Source: Phytophthora sp. 'mugwort' (taxonomy: Eukaryota; Oomycota; Peronosporomycetes; Peronosporales; Peronosporaceae). From it: a DNA stretch of 64,000 nucleotides. Both the position numbers and the translations under genes were made by a program. Positions 1 through 11,085 of this stretch are shown here, piece after piece (within the stretch, counting starts at the first letter, position 1; every line of letters starts with the position of its first letter). The notes beneath the pieces were generated by a model. The model had not been told where the DNA came from, ran no database searches, and saw only the letters and a program-made list of their open reading frames with translations. The DNA is taken from assembly GCA_033558025.1 (NCBI GenBank), contig JAUCEF010000012.1:1736001-1800000 (forward strand), written 5' to 3'.

Positions 1-496
1 TTGTAGAGGGCTCCAGCACATCGACCAACGATGCTTAGGGAGTTTTGTTACGGCTAATCAGCAAGGGAATGTGTCCTCTCATCACGTGCATACGAGCGTT
101 TTTTTTTTTAAACGTCCTGCATCGTTAATAACACTTGTTTGAAGTTATTAGCTGCGTATTTTGAGTTCCTTCACCCGTAACTTGATGATCCGTACGCGCG
201 ATGATCGCTTTCTTCATTCCAGCACACGCTGCAATCACTTATAAAGTACTTGTAAGCTATGTACAGCTGCAAAACGGTGTAGTGTTTACAGCGGTACGAG
301 GAAATCTTTCTAGAGGTCCAGCATGCTCAGTATGACTTTAATTTGGTTATCGTCACCACTGTTGCTTTCGGTAACGCGCCCAGGTTTGGTACCATACGAG
401 AGAATGCGTCCAACAAGCGCGATACAGATTTAATTGCATGTCCGAGCTTACCATTGGTGGAGCTAGCCTTACCACTATCTTGTACATGCCCAAGAT
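1..496. other. No recognised gene
   Basis: This left edge holds no reading frame I can assign. A short T-run lies near position 100. A minus-strand open frame covers 327-563 and overlaps the end of the SET-domain relic; it could be the frameshifted continuation of that gene, but I cannot support this from motifs. Confidence 0.4.
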
Positions 497-2318
497 CTAG
501 TCCGTTGAAGTATCTGGAGTTTTGTAGCGGCAATTCGTTGAGTTGCAGACACACGAGAACCACACATGCGGACCATAATCAACGGTAAGCTCCGTCATCG
601 CTTCGATTCTATCGCAGATTGCGACGGCGATCTTTACTTTACGACGGTGACGGAGCTTAACGAACTGACAGTTCGGCGAGCACGAATGATTGAGAAAGCG
701 CATAATTGACCATACTTCACGGGTTAAATATAACATACTCCCTGTCCACTGACCTCTGGTCCAGTAGCATCGTGTATCCGGTGTTCTTTTCATTCTAGAC
801 GTGAGTGTTGGCAAGCCAACAATGCCCTTATACGGACACAACACACCACAGTACTCTCCAACGATATCACCAGCCTCGATAGGCAGCGACGAAAATACAC
901 CCAGGCCAGCATTGCTTTCGTACAGCTGAATACCGGTGGCCTCGTGCATATTATTGCCGCACATGGTTCGGTACTTCAAACGAATCGCACATGACATGCA
1001 GTACAATACTGTCCTGATACTGCATTCAGACAGGAATCTGGGTTCACACTCGCAAACGCCAAGTTTCCCGGTGTCCTTGAACGTCACATTCTTTGGGTTC
1101 AACGGTCTTTCGATACGAACCACGTCAGTAGGCCAGGCTACCTGTTCAAACCGCGCCATATTAGCCGGCGTAGACATTAAACCACCGGCATCGATGCCCT
1201 CAGCAAGGCCATGCTCAGCCAATGATTCGTGGGTGATTTCGTGTGCCGCCAGTCCCGCAATTATCGGTCCAACAGTACGACAAACATTGTTCTGAACTGC
1301 TAGATAATTGCATGAAAATAGTAATTCTTCCTCGCCACGCTGTTTACGCCGACTACGTAGAGCCATCTGCACGCTTGGTAGCAGCATGTACTTGGCTAAC
1401 TTGAGAGCCATGCCTGCCTTACCAAATCGAACGCTCTTGAGCCTCGAACTGGAGCTCGCTTGGATTTGTATTGCGATTTTCTCGACTTCGCCATGTGATA
1501 GCCATAGCCTCTTGGCTTTCGTTGATGCCGTATTTTCAATCGTTGTGCATACGTCGGAATGACGAGGAACGCATCCGCCACATATCGCGTTGGAAATGGC
1601 TCTGGACGCTGCGGCACATCGCACGGAGCATTTGCTGGCTCTGATGTACTCTGACCCCGTGTGGGCGGCTGGATCACCACCGTCACGAGTGCATGGGTTT
1701 CGGTGCGCACACTCGGTTATTCGTACCGGCCTCTTCTGTGAGGTCGACAACGTTGACGACCTCGTGCGAGCTCGTCGCAACACGCCAGCCTTCTGCAAAT
1801 GCAGCACGAAGTCCTTCATTAAGACGCGCAGCACGTGTGGCCCCATCGCAGGAACTTGTCACGAACTTGAATGCCCGTAGTTTGCGGCGCATGGATTCTG
1901 TCGTTGCCTCCTGACGCACACCGTCGCGGATCCTTTTTATCATGATCGTCGAGACGAGCATCTCGCCGGTGTCGACTCTGATGGAATAGTCGGCATCGGC
2001 ATCGTGATCTACTGCGAGAACTTTGGTTACGCGGTGCCCTCTAGAGTCTCCGCATACGAAGGCTATGCTGTAGAACTCCACGGTGTCGCCTGCTTGGAGT
2101 TTCTCGACGGGCAGCTTGCGCCAACCATTGCTGCTGCAGCGTACACCGACGGCTGAGGGCGAGAGCAATACACTCAACTGGGCCCTGCTAACCAAGCCAA
2201 GTACGATTCTGATTGGATAAAAACAAACTATTTCGATTGTTGACGCCGCGTCCGCCAGCTGGTTATGGCTTACAGAGACCCGGTCCGAGATCCACTCTGC
2301 TGACGGGATGATAATCAT
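497..2318 (-). pseudogene. SET-domain lysine methyltransferase-like gene, frameshifted
   Basis: The C-terminal half (frame ending at 497) carries a SET domain: a cysteine-rich AWS-like pre-SET stretch (CECEP...C...C), GLGVFSSLPIEAGDIVGEY, the SAM-binding knot motif FLNHSCSPNC, ELTVDYG and a short post-SET CVCNSTNC. That set of motifs resembles SET2/ASH1-type histone H3 lysine methyltransferases, so a chromatin role is the family expectation. The N-terminal part (1683-2318) is in another frame and encodes an acidic, VDLTEE-containing domain I cannot name. The two open frames overlap at about 1683-1846 with no obvious intron, so at least one frameshift, or a sequencing error, separates them. 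No partner gene is adjacent. The SET call is firm; whether the locus is functional is doubtful. Confidence 0.7.
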
Positions 2319-2467
2319 TCATTATCAAAGGCGATGCACGGGTACTTCTCCTAGAAATGATGTTTACAATTTTAGGGCCTTGTCAGTGTTTTAAGCTATT
2401 AAGCTCGATTGCGACAAAATAATTTGCTTCTCAACGTTGCCTTCCTGTTCATCCCCTCACCTCGGAA

Positions 2468-3668
2468 TTATCGACGTGGAGCGATAGTAATGGGCTTCCT
2501 ACCATTCGCGTTAGGCCCAGCCAGGCCCATGTCTTCCAGGAACTTGTCCATCCGCGCAGACTCCTTAGCCTTCGAGCAAGCGTAGCACACCAGATACATC
2601 AGAATTAATACACTATAGAGGAAAGCAGCAGCTACAACATCGAACCTTCAAGCCAGCCAGCTTCTCCTGTTGTTCCTCCTGCTTGCGGCGTCTAGCCGAA
2701 TCACGCTGTGCCATTCGGTGCTTTAATTCACTGTGCCCCCCGCGTCCGCCCATGAGAAACTCCTCACTGAGATCAAGACCATCACGTGCATCCTCCCGAT
2801 CTCTCGCAGCACCGTGCAGCTTTTCCCCAACTTGGCGTCGCTTCTCAATTTGCGCCTCTCTCCCCGTCGCTTTCGGCACCAATTCGTCCATCACCGTATC
2901 ACGATATTCCCGTTCCCGTCTGCGATCGACTTTGTGACGCTTTTTATCCCTTCCTTCGTCCACCTCTTCCTCCTCTTTGGACCGACGTCTGCTCCTGTCC
3001 CTGCTTCTATCCTCGTCCATTTTGTGTGGTCCCTTCATGTTCTCCTCTCCATCTTTATTAGAGCTCAATAAGTTTCGTTTCTTGGTAGCCACATCCACCG
3101 AATCCTTGGCCGTCGCCAACTCGAACTTCTCTTTTTCTCCCAGTTTGGCCACAAACCCCCAACGATGACGCGTGCGTTTGGTCTGTTCCACGACAGCATC
3201 GGGCAATCCTTCGTAAAACATTTTGGACAATTTGCCACGGTTCCATTTCCTGGCAAACTCGTCCGTGAATAATGACATGGCTTCGTCGGTCGATAGATCA
3301 TCGACATATTTGCTCCTACGGTAATATCACAGGTGATCAGCAAATAGGTTCTAGATGGTTTCAAAAAGCAAACACTGCATGACAGCATACTTGGTTTGTG
3401 CCAGCCAAACTCGGAACTCGGTCTGACGCAAAAAATAGTCCTCTTCTGTGATCTTTTTCACGCCTTTAGGCAGTTTTGAGTCATGAGATTTGTGACTTTT
3501 GTGTCGGGCCGAGCGCTCGTCTTCTCTACGGCTGGAGGAGGTAGAGGACTTCCTCAAGTACTTGCGCTCGCCTCGGTCCTTGTCTCCTGCGAGAGAGGAT
3601 GGGTCGGGTGTTAGTCAAGGGTTACAGTAGAGGAGGAGGTGGAGCGACCTACGCTGGTCTCTGCTCAT
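2468..3668 (-). CDS. SCI1-like basic nuclear protein, four exons
   Basis: I read this as complement(join(2468..2569, 2646..3315, 3391..3586, 3653..3668)), 327 residues, stop TAA at 2468-2470. All three introns are short (66-76 nt), have GT..AG ends and keep frame. The conserved block spans exon junctions: EEDYFLRQTEFRVWL, then KSKYVDDLSTDEA, then FARKWNRGKLSKMFYEGL. This matches the family of plant SCI1 (style cell-cycle inhibitor 1) and related eukaryotic proteins. The middle is highly charged (RS/RD/KE rich, likely nuclear), followed by REREYRDTVMDELVPKATGRE and a C-terminal FLEDMGLAG...KPITIAPRR. Family members are nuclear and linked to cell-cycle or RNA-related roles; the function in oomycetes is not known to me. 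The start ATG at 3668 lies in a 16-nt first exon, chosen because the donor at 3652 and acceptor at 3587 restore frame. Confidence 0.85.
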
Positions 3669-3689
3669 AACTGGACGGTCACGAAGCGG

Positions 3690-3708
3690 AAATGAAAGGA
3701 ATATGAGC
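3690..3708 (-). promoter_or_regulatory. Candidate oomycete initiator (Inr) of the SCI1-like gene
   Basis: Read on the minus strand the site is GCTCATATTCCTTTCATTT, about 22 nt upstream of the ATG. It resembles the oomycete initiator consensus TCATTYYYNCAWTTT. An AT-rich TATAAATA lies slightly further upstream. The call is by similarity only. Confidence 0.5.
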
Positions 3709-4621
3709 AAATATAGGTATTACTATAAATATAGGAGGGTTCTTTTGGATCTGTTCAGCGGTACCAATAAATTGGTCCTTTGTAAGGCTTCTATCGTGCC
3801 AGATGTCATTAATACATGATCAAGTGCAGTCTGTGCACTGCGATGGGCCCTCTTGAACTCTCTGGTAGTTCCGAGCATTGGATCGACTAAAGATGCTTAA
3901 ATTTGCCGTTTTCATCGTGGTTACAGGCTGTACGTAAGTTACAGCTAAGTTAGCTGTAACTTACAGCTTAAACGTTTAGTCCTGAACCCAGAAGCCCCAA
4001 TTCGGAGCGGTCCAAGTTCTAGAATTCAAAGTCAACCGCTTGGTTTTGCAGTATTTTGCGCTTTACCTGGCGCGCCTGACCTCTTGTTGCCGGTTTACAC
4101 GATGGGGGGGCTGCACCAAACGATACTTAGGTCCTCGGGCTCGCGAGGATCCCTTAAATGATAAACGGTCTCTAGTGTATTTCTCTTAAATTAACCCCGT
4201 CGCCAACAAGCAAAAAATGGAGAAGACCCAAAATTTTCATCAGCAATGATTGGTGGAGCTACGCGCAGTTGGCAACATGATAGCAACAAATGGGCTCTAT
4301 CCGTCATTTGTACTCTTTTCCCCACTTTCATTTATAATACTACGAAAAGGATGAAAAACCAGTGCAATACATTCGCTTACCCTCCGTATTTTCTTTTTGT
4401 TTCCTTAAATTTGGTGGTATAACTTGCCGGCAGCTTCGCGGTCGCTTTATCACTTCCAACCACTTTTTCTTCGCCTGGTGGGTTCTTCTTGGCAAGAGCC
4501 ACTTGTTCATCTACAAGATCTTTAAATCAGTGGCATTTTTTTTGCCACCATCAACACCCTTTGCCGCGCATAACACCTTCACCATGATTTGTCACCAAAC
4601 AATCTCTAAAGGAATTAGCAT
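3709..4621. other. Intergenic stretch, no intact gene
   Basis: No convincing gene. A lysine-rich minus-strand coding-like stretch (about 4361-4570) is interrupted by a frame break and I do not recognise it. A strong palindrome sits at 3934-3964 and is listed separately. Confidence 0.4.
3934..3964. repeat. Perfect inverted repeat, 14-bp arms, 3-nt loop
   Basis: The arms GTAAGTTACAGCTA and TAGCTGTAACTTAC flank the loop AGT with no mismatch. It could fold as a hairpin or be the remnant of a transposon end. No flanking coding sequence explains it. Confidence 0.85.
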
Positions 4622-5862
4622 TGTAACGGGTTACATGAAGAGTGTCAAGTCACTCTTCAGAGCAGGTGGACCCAAGTACACTAAGTGACGCAGCCGACAT
4701 CACTATGACGTCACGGTAATGATGTCACGGATAGGTACCACACATATGGTACAAAGACATCAGAGCCACCCAATAGGATAAGATTTAGGGTACTTTATAG
4801 ATGACTAATAGTTAGTATGTAGACGCATTAAAAGGGGACACCTATAAATATATGCAGTCTTAATTCTACCTAATTTTGGTAACAATCCCCCAGACCAGGG
4901 ACTTGTGAACTGCCGTTCACTGAGAGTTTGTATACTCTCCCGTGACACATGGCGAGAGAGTTGGGGTCCGCAGGGCCTTCGCCGTTGCTTTCCATGCCAT
5001 GCATGGTATTGCTATACCAGCAAAGGAATACCTAGGAGTAAATACCATAGTAAATACCATATGCAAGGGCTAAAGCCTTACAGGGACTTGAGGCTTGACC
5101 AGGCGACGGTCAGTCGGCAAGACGAGAAGTGAGCTATGCAACCCAGTGCGCGTAGCGCATGCTGCCTGTCCTACCCTCGCAACCCGTACGTTATATTAGG
5201 ACTAGTTACCTAGCTATACACGTAGTTGTGCGCATGTCTGCTGTGAGTGTGCGCAGCAGCACTCCGGAGTTTCACCCGCAAGGCAATCCCCAACATCAGG
5301 CGGCACCGGTACAGCAGCAACATCGTGGGAGTTTTACCCGCCGGGCAACCTCCAGTACCACGCAGCCATTGTACGTTTCCAGCACGCAGGGGTTTCACCC
5401 CGCAGGGCACCTCTATCGCCAGGCAGCGCCTGTCTAACGCCAGCAGCGCGCAAGAATTTAACTCGCAGGGCAACCCAACGCCAGGCAGCGTTTGTGCAGC
5501 AGCAACAGTCTGGGCAGCGGCAATATCTGGGAAGCAGCAGTGTCTGGTCCGCGGCAGTGTCTGGGCAATGGCAGCGTCCATTGCGGCGCCGATTAAGCCA
5601 TCGCGAAGTTGCACGTGATGAGCATCACCACTGCCGCCAAGACGGGGACAGCAGAATGTCAGCACGACATGTGTGTGCGGTGCAGCGTGCCGGCTTCACA
5701 CTACAGGTACGTTGGAGTCTCGCAGAATATCACTGTATCTATCATCCGGAAGTCACATTTCCTGTGCGCAAAGTGTTGTGTGCCCCGTCGCACTTGGTAG
5801 CACTTGTTGGTTACTCCACGCCTGAGCGGGTTACTACCTGAAACCTCTGGGTCCTACCAACA
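4622..5862 (+). repeat. Gypsy-A LTR, enlarged by an internal insertion
   Basis: It aligns with the inverted 426-bp LTR at 45706-46131. It begins TGTAAC and ends CAACA. In the inverted copy the next bases are TGGGCCG, a plausible primer-binding site start. This LTR is longer only because about 809 bp sit inside it (4940-5748); homology resumes with GAAGTCACATTTCCTG. Confidence 0.8.
4940..5748 (+). repeat. Insertion in the LTR with a degenerate ~60-bp tandem repeat
   Basis: Between about 5255 and 5580 four to five diverged units of about 60 bp follow one another, each around a core like TTTCACCCGCAGGGCAACC followed by CAGGCAGCGCC. In one frame they read as P/Q/A-rich units (FHPQGNPQHQAAPV, FHPAGHLYRQAAPV). 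The block is absent from the other Gypsy-A LTR. I cannot identify its source; it may be a captured coding repeat or part of another element. Confidence 0.65.
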
Positions 5863-6225
5863 TAGACCGAATGAGTTTCCTCATCTGAACGACTCACAGT
5901 TTGAGTCCGTTCGTAATATGGCTGGCATCTTTGGTATGGATGCCTTGCACAGCTCGGCGTCGACAACGCAAGCTTAGCAGGTCGAACGCGTGACCGTTGA
6001 ACATGTTCGGAGCAACCTGCAAGTTCTGGTTGCAGGGCCGAAACCAGTCTCCGCCAAGCCGTTGAGGCTGAGGGTAAACCCTTATGAAGGAAGGAAAGTG
6101 AAAAACTTTACTTCTGGGTGCGAGACGTACCGCTCGCAATAGATGCGGCTCTTATCTCTTCCGATCACCTCCGATTGGCTTTCGCCTTCTCCAACCTTAG
6201 CGGTCGTGTTAAGAGTTGGCATATA
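5863..6225 (+). pseudogene. Gypsy-A gag, 5' part
   Basis: This is collinear, inverted, with 45357-45705. It includes the leader after the LTR and the gag start region containing the LRVNPYE segment, with mutations that break the frame. It ends exactly at the Copia-A insertion point, where the last five bases ATATA pair with GTATA at 11086-11090 as a target duplication. Confidence 0.7.
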
Positions 6226-6769
6226 TAAGATTCACTTCCTTTGTGGTCCTCAGCGACATCGCCTGCTAAGCACTAGTGGCAGTAGTAATCCTGGCGAGAA
6301 GGGAAGTGGCTTGGTGTGGTCGAGAACGGTAAACGGAAAGTGAGGTCTTTGTTTCGTCAGTCAGTTGTGTTGTGTTGCACTGAGGAGAACGCCACCAAGG
6401 CGAAAACCCCTCTTTGGTCCCGGTGAACACTGCAGGCTGCCTTTCGCAACGGGGAAACGGTCTTGTGCTTCAGGGTGACGTCCTGTCCCCAATCTTCATC
6501 GGCCTTCAGTCCCCCCATGTTCACGACCGTAAACTCTCAACCTTCACTCTGTTGTTCTCTCCTCTGTTCGACCTCGCCCAACTGCCACATGCAGTTGGCT
6601 CACTATAATGTACTACAATGCATTCGTACACTTGCTTTCACTATAATCACGCAGCTACAACCGAAGTGACGAACTGGTTCAACCGTTGCTGTCTCGTCGC
6701 TCATCCTGCACAAAGTGCAGGAGTACAGCCGAGATCCAGAGCTTTTTTTTCAACGAGCACAACCTCGTA
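6226..6769 (-). repeat. Copia-A 3' LTR
   Basis: It aligns along its whole length with 10556-11085. It differs by substitutions, a rearranged CA-rich spot and a 14-nt addition with a T-run near 6737-6750. As delimited by the target duplication the termini are TA..TA, not the usual TG..CA. Confidence 0.85.
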
Positions 6770-6881
6770 CTACCCCTTCACTTCGAGATGGAGATCCAAA
6801 TATGCATTAGTGAAAATCACCAGCTTCATGCCAGCCACGCGTAATGACGTAATCGCCACATTCATGTCGACATCCGCAGCT

Positions 6882-8275
6882 TCATGCACCTCTTGGCCCA
6901 TTGATAACCAGCAGCGTTGCGTGTCCTCCACGCTTAACCTGTCCCGCAATTGCGTGAAAACGCTGCGTCCCAAGAGCCTTTGTGAGTATATCTGCAAGAT
7001 TGTCCGTACTCGATACGTATTGCATCTCTAGACTTCCAGCTTTCGCATGCTCGGCAACGCTGCGAATCACCTTTGCGTAGTTGCGCAAGCTCTCAGAGTT
7101 ACCATTGTTCTCGATTGCTTTCAGCGCGCTCTGAGTATCACAAAAGAGTGTGGCCTCGATTCGCCCTTTGACCCCCAACTCTTTCAGTAAATTTTGCGTC
7201 CACAGCACCATCTCGGTGCACGCATGCATTGCCAACAGCTCCGAGCTGCACCTGGTTGTCGTTACTTACTCTTCCAGTCGATGGTACACCCATTCAATTT
7301 GACCAAGTAGCCAGTGATTGACTTACTTGATTCCGGACAGCGTGCATGATTCGCATCCGCGAAAGCTTCCAGCCGCATCTGCCCCCTTTGGGCACGATAC
7401 ACCAATCCGATATGTTTAATTGCTAAGGCATACCGGACAACACATTGCGCTGCACGATAGTTTTGCATGGTGTACGCGTTCTTGTACCGACCCAGGGTCC
7501 GCACAGCATTTGTCAAGTCAGGTCGCGTGCACGCAACTAAATATTGCAAAGATCCAACAATCTCCCAATATGGTAATTTTGGATCATTGATCTTAGTCGG
7601 GTCCTTTTCCACCAGAAGGGTAGGAGCATAGTGTATCTGCGGCGATGAGGCCGAGCGAGCGTCTTGCAAACCAAATTTATTAGCCACCCGCTCGATGTAA
7701 GCGGTCTGCGTTAGCGAAACCATTTGACCAGGCTCCTACGTGACTTCCATGCCAAGCAGGTGTTTCACACGACCTAGATCATTTACCTCGAACTTCGCCA
7801 CCACCATATTGCAGTCCTTTGTCTTTGCCGCGATATTAATATCATCGACATACGCGGTCAAGATAACAATGCCCTTTGCTCCCATTGTAGAAAACACCAA
7901 CATCATACGCGCATGAGCGAAGCCCAGCTCGACGAGGTAACCTTTAGAGTATCACTCCAAATCTTCGAGGCTTGTTTCAGACCGTAAAGGCCTTTAGCAG
8001 CATGCAAACTCACTCAGTACCATCATCGTAGCCTTCTGTCTGTTCCATGTATATTGTCGCGTCAGTCAGCACTCCATTCAAGAATGCCGTCACGAAATCG
8101 ATGTGCCCAGGTCCAAACCAAATAGTATTGCGAGTACCATAACTAATCTCACGGATTCAATCCGTACAACCGGTGCGTAAGTAGCCAAGTAGTCGATCCC
8201 ATATTTCTGCATATACCCTTTGATCGCCAGCCTAGTCTTAAACCGATCAATCGTTCCTTTCTCAATCCACTTCAC
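6882..8275 (-). pseudogene. Copia-A reverse transcriptase and RNase H
   Basis: In minus-strand order: RFKTRLAIKGYMQKYGIDY with APVVRIESVRL (8090-8275), the catalytic YVDD motif at 7841-7852 inside a readable segment down to about 7735, IVGSLQYLVACTRPDLTNAV (7262-7723), and RNase H with CDTQSALKAIENNGNS and DNLADILTKAL (6882-7235). These are the hallmarks of Ty1/copia pol. Frames change at about 7980, 7730 and 7250, so no full protein could be made. The YVDD is intact, suggesting moderate age. Confidence 0.85.
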
Positions 8276-8502
8276 AACAAAAAACCCACAACGACTTCAG
8301 AATGTTAATCGGATTGGTGGGCGTTGATTTAGGCCTTGGCACCAGCACCCAGGTGTTGTTCCTCTTCAGCGACTCGTACTCCACATCCATGGCCTTTTCC
8401 CATTCCTCTGCCTAAGGTGACGTCATTGCTTCGGGTACACTCAACGGGTTCAAATGTCACTGACGACACCTATCAGCATGCATTGCATCAGCATCATGGT
8501 CA

Positions 8503-9631
8503 TCACGAATGTCTGCGGGTTATATCGCGAACTTTGGCGCCGTAGCCGAATCGATCGCCGCGTCGGTGCCCGAATTTGCCGTCGCTGAGTTCTACCCAGA
8601 TTTGCGGTGGCGTAGGTGCTGTCCCCGTTGCATGCGGTGCGCCTGCTGATACTGTCGAGCCGCTGCCAGCGATCGGCTGTCCAGTACGTACGCAGGTTCT
8701 TCCATCTCCATCTGTTCTTCCGGTCAAACTGATGTCCTCCATGTCGATATCCTCGTGGTCATCTCCCGAGTCGCTACTCTCACTGCCATATTCATTATTA
8801 TCTGATCGAATAGGGTCTGGTTGCGGTGCTGGCTGTTTCTCCTCCGTATCTTCCCCTTCAATTACCAAAGGATGATACGCAGAGGCATCTTGCGGCATAG
8901 TTACATAAGGGATCTCTTTTGGTAATTGAATCCTCTTACACCAATACTGCTTATCGAGAACCCTTTGCACGAAGTCTCCAGCTACAGTAAAGGCTTCTCG
9001 CAATTTCACATCTCTACGAACAATTATCTCCCCCATGTCCAGATCCGCGTCCGATATCCATCGGTATGCAGTGAAAACTAAGCCAAGCGTCAAGACTGGA
9101 CACGAACGACGTTTTAGTGTGTTATTGCGCTTTGCGGCAGGCACAAAACAATAGCCAATCGCTTCACGTCTGGCTTCTTGCCTTCGTACATCTGGTACGG
9201 CGTTTTATCTTTCAAGGCTTTGGTCCCCTCATATTATCCACGGCAACCACATACAGAAATATCTCCCCCCAAAGACAGAAAGGTAGTCCACTAGACTCGT
9301 GTATGGCTCGTATCTTGCTCATCAACTTGCCATTCACCTTTTCCACAAGATAATTTTCTTCAGGTGTATACGGGTTCGTAGTCAGCAACGCGGTGCCATG
9401 CTCGTGCAGGAATTCAAGTAGAATCTTGTTCAGAAATTCGCCACCCTGGTCACACGAGAAGGTTCGCATTGGGAAGCGCTTTTCCACCTTTCGCACTACC
9501 TCCATCACGTTGTCTGCAGCTTGGCTCTTGCGCTGCAAAAGAATTGCCCATGTGAATCGTGAGGCTTCGTCATGCGCCAACTGGAAATACTTACTTTCAC
9601 CCTGGAGTTTCAATCCCCACATAGCACACAT
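8503..9631 (-). pseudogene. Copia-A integrase
   Basis: The core (9212-9631) shows SCDQGGEFLNK and NPYTPEENYLVEKVNGKL, the second Asp and the Glu of the DDE triad in Copia integrases, plus a plausible first Asp in LAHDEASRF. A frame break near 9145-9212 leads to the C-terminal part (8503-9144), which ends in an acidic linker (EDTEEKQ, DSGDDHEDIDMED) before RT. The N-terminal HHCC finger was not found. Confidence 0.8.
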
Positions 9632-9799
9632 CCGGCATCAGCCGAGCGCCTACTTGTTGCACTCGCGCGCCTTGGTGCCTTTGTATGACATGCACTGCTT
9701 CTTTGCTAAGTTTTCGCCTTCTTGTTGCCATTATTATGTCCGCCAGTCTCTCTTTCCTCTTCATACCCGACGGGCCTTGACGTTGCTGCTGTACTGACA

Positions 9800-10512
9800 T
9801 TACCTTCCCTGCATCAGGCCAGCCCCATCTGGAGCATCTCTTCTTTCCTCGTGAGCTCTGTCTGTCTCTTCCTCACCTCGTAGAGTGTTGAGGACGAGCT
9901 CCAACGTAACAGGTTGACCACCAGGTTGCGGCTGGTTGAAAATCCGCACTACGTCACGATGCGTCTCTTCAACACCTTGCAGAATAATGTTGACCATCTC
10001 ACCATCGGGTATCACGTCATTCATGTTTCCCAACTACTGACGGATGTCCTCCACATAATCCACCGACTGAACCATGTTGCCACCAACCGAAAATGTGCTC
10101 GTATAAAGCTTGCGCCTCAAACGAATCACACTTGAGAATGCCCTCTTGGTTTTCTCGGCCTCAAATGCTTGCCACATCTCATACCCGGTTTGGTACTTGC
10201 ACACTCTCCGCGAGTCTTTCTTCAAGAGCCCCCGCAGCAGCGCATCCACCACGAACGTGTTTTTCTTATTATAATTCCGCTGTTGGTCAGCACCATTCGG
10301 GTCCCGAACGACAGTACCCGTCCCTAACCCCCAGCACTCACGTTGTCTCAATTACGTGCGCAGTTGTGCCCTGTACGGGTCAAACCCGCCGTTTCCGAAT
10401 ATAGCGGCGGCTTATTCGTCCCGCGAAGTGCAGCATGAGCCGCGGCTTCTTGTTGGACCCCTGGGTGTTGACCAGCACCTTGTTGTTGTTCTTGTTGACC
10501 AGCACCAGACAT
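9800..10512 (-). pseudogene. Copia-A gag
   Basis: The segments read GYEMWQAFEAEKTKRAFSS, then VDYVEDIRQ and a following segment NMNDVIPDGEMVNIILQG, typical of the Copia gag helical core (UBN2-like). A stop separates 10034-10351 from 9800-10033. The natural start is probably the ATG at 10512 (MSGAGQQEQQQ), because the upstream ATG at 10551 lies within the primer-binding site. Confidence 0.7.
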
Positions 10513-10542
10513 CTTCACTCTTCCTCCGCTAGAACACGTATT

Positions 10543-10555
10543 TGGGCTCATAACC
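10543..10555 (-). promoter_or_regulatory. Copia-A primer-binding site, internal initiator-tRNA-Met type
   Basis: Directly next to the 5' LTR the minus strand reads GGTTATGAGCCCA. This is complementary to the anticodon arm of initiator tRNA-Met (GGGCUCAUAACC), not to a tRNA 3' end. Priming by a half-tRNA is known for Drosophila copia and yeast Ty5. Confidence 0.8.
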
Positions 10556-11085
10556 TAAGCGTCACTTCCTTTGTGGTCCTCATGGACGTCACCTGCTAAG
10601 CACTAGTGGCAGGAGCAGTCCTAACGAGAAGGGAAGTGGCTTGGTGTGGTCGAGAACGGTAAACGGAAAGTGAGGTCTTTGTTTCGTCAGTCAGTTGTGT
10701 TGTGTTGCACTGAGGAGAACGCCACCAAGGCGAAAACCCCTCTTTGGTCCCGGTGAACACTGCAGGCTGCCTTTCGCAACGGGGAAACGGTCTTGTGCTT
10801 CAGGGTGACGTCCTGTCCCCAATCTTCATCGGCCTTCAGTCCCCCCATGTTCACGACCGTAAACTCACAACCTTCACTCTGTTGTTCTCTCCTCTGTTCG
10901 ACCTCGCCCAACTGCCACATGCAGTTGGCTCACTATAATGTACTACATTCATACTACACTTGCTTTCACTATAATCACGCAGCTACAACCAAAGTGACCA
11001 GCTGGTTCAACCGTTGCTGTCTCGTCGCTCATCCTGCACAAAGTGCAGGAGTATAGCCGAGATCTTCAACGAGCACAACCTCATA
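10556..11085 (-). repeat. Copia-A 5' LTR
   Basis: This is the partner of 6226-6769. Its inner end (10556) abuts the primer-binding site, and its outer end (11085) abuts GTATA, the target duplication. Confidence 0.85.

Larger units (their letters stand above)
6226..11085 (-). mobile_element. Copia-A LTR retrotransposon nested in Gypsy-A
   Basis: It is flanked by direct LTRs (544 and 530 bp). On the minus strand the order is 5' LTR, primer-binding site, gag, integrase, reverse transcriptase, RNase H, 3' LTR: the Copia order with integrase before RT. Frames are broken in several places and a segment between gag and integrase (the expected zinc knuckle and protease) is lost or unreadable. The inverted Gypsy-A copy at 45.3 kb shows the uninterrupted site GGGCGTATACGCG, proving the insertion and a 5-bp duplication. 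Confidence 0.9.

Noticed and set aside
6414..6608. 64-codon frame repeated at 10744-10938
   Set aside because: Both lie in the Copia-A LTRs and are chance frames.
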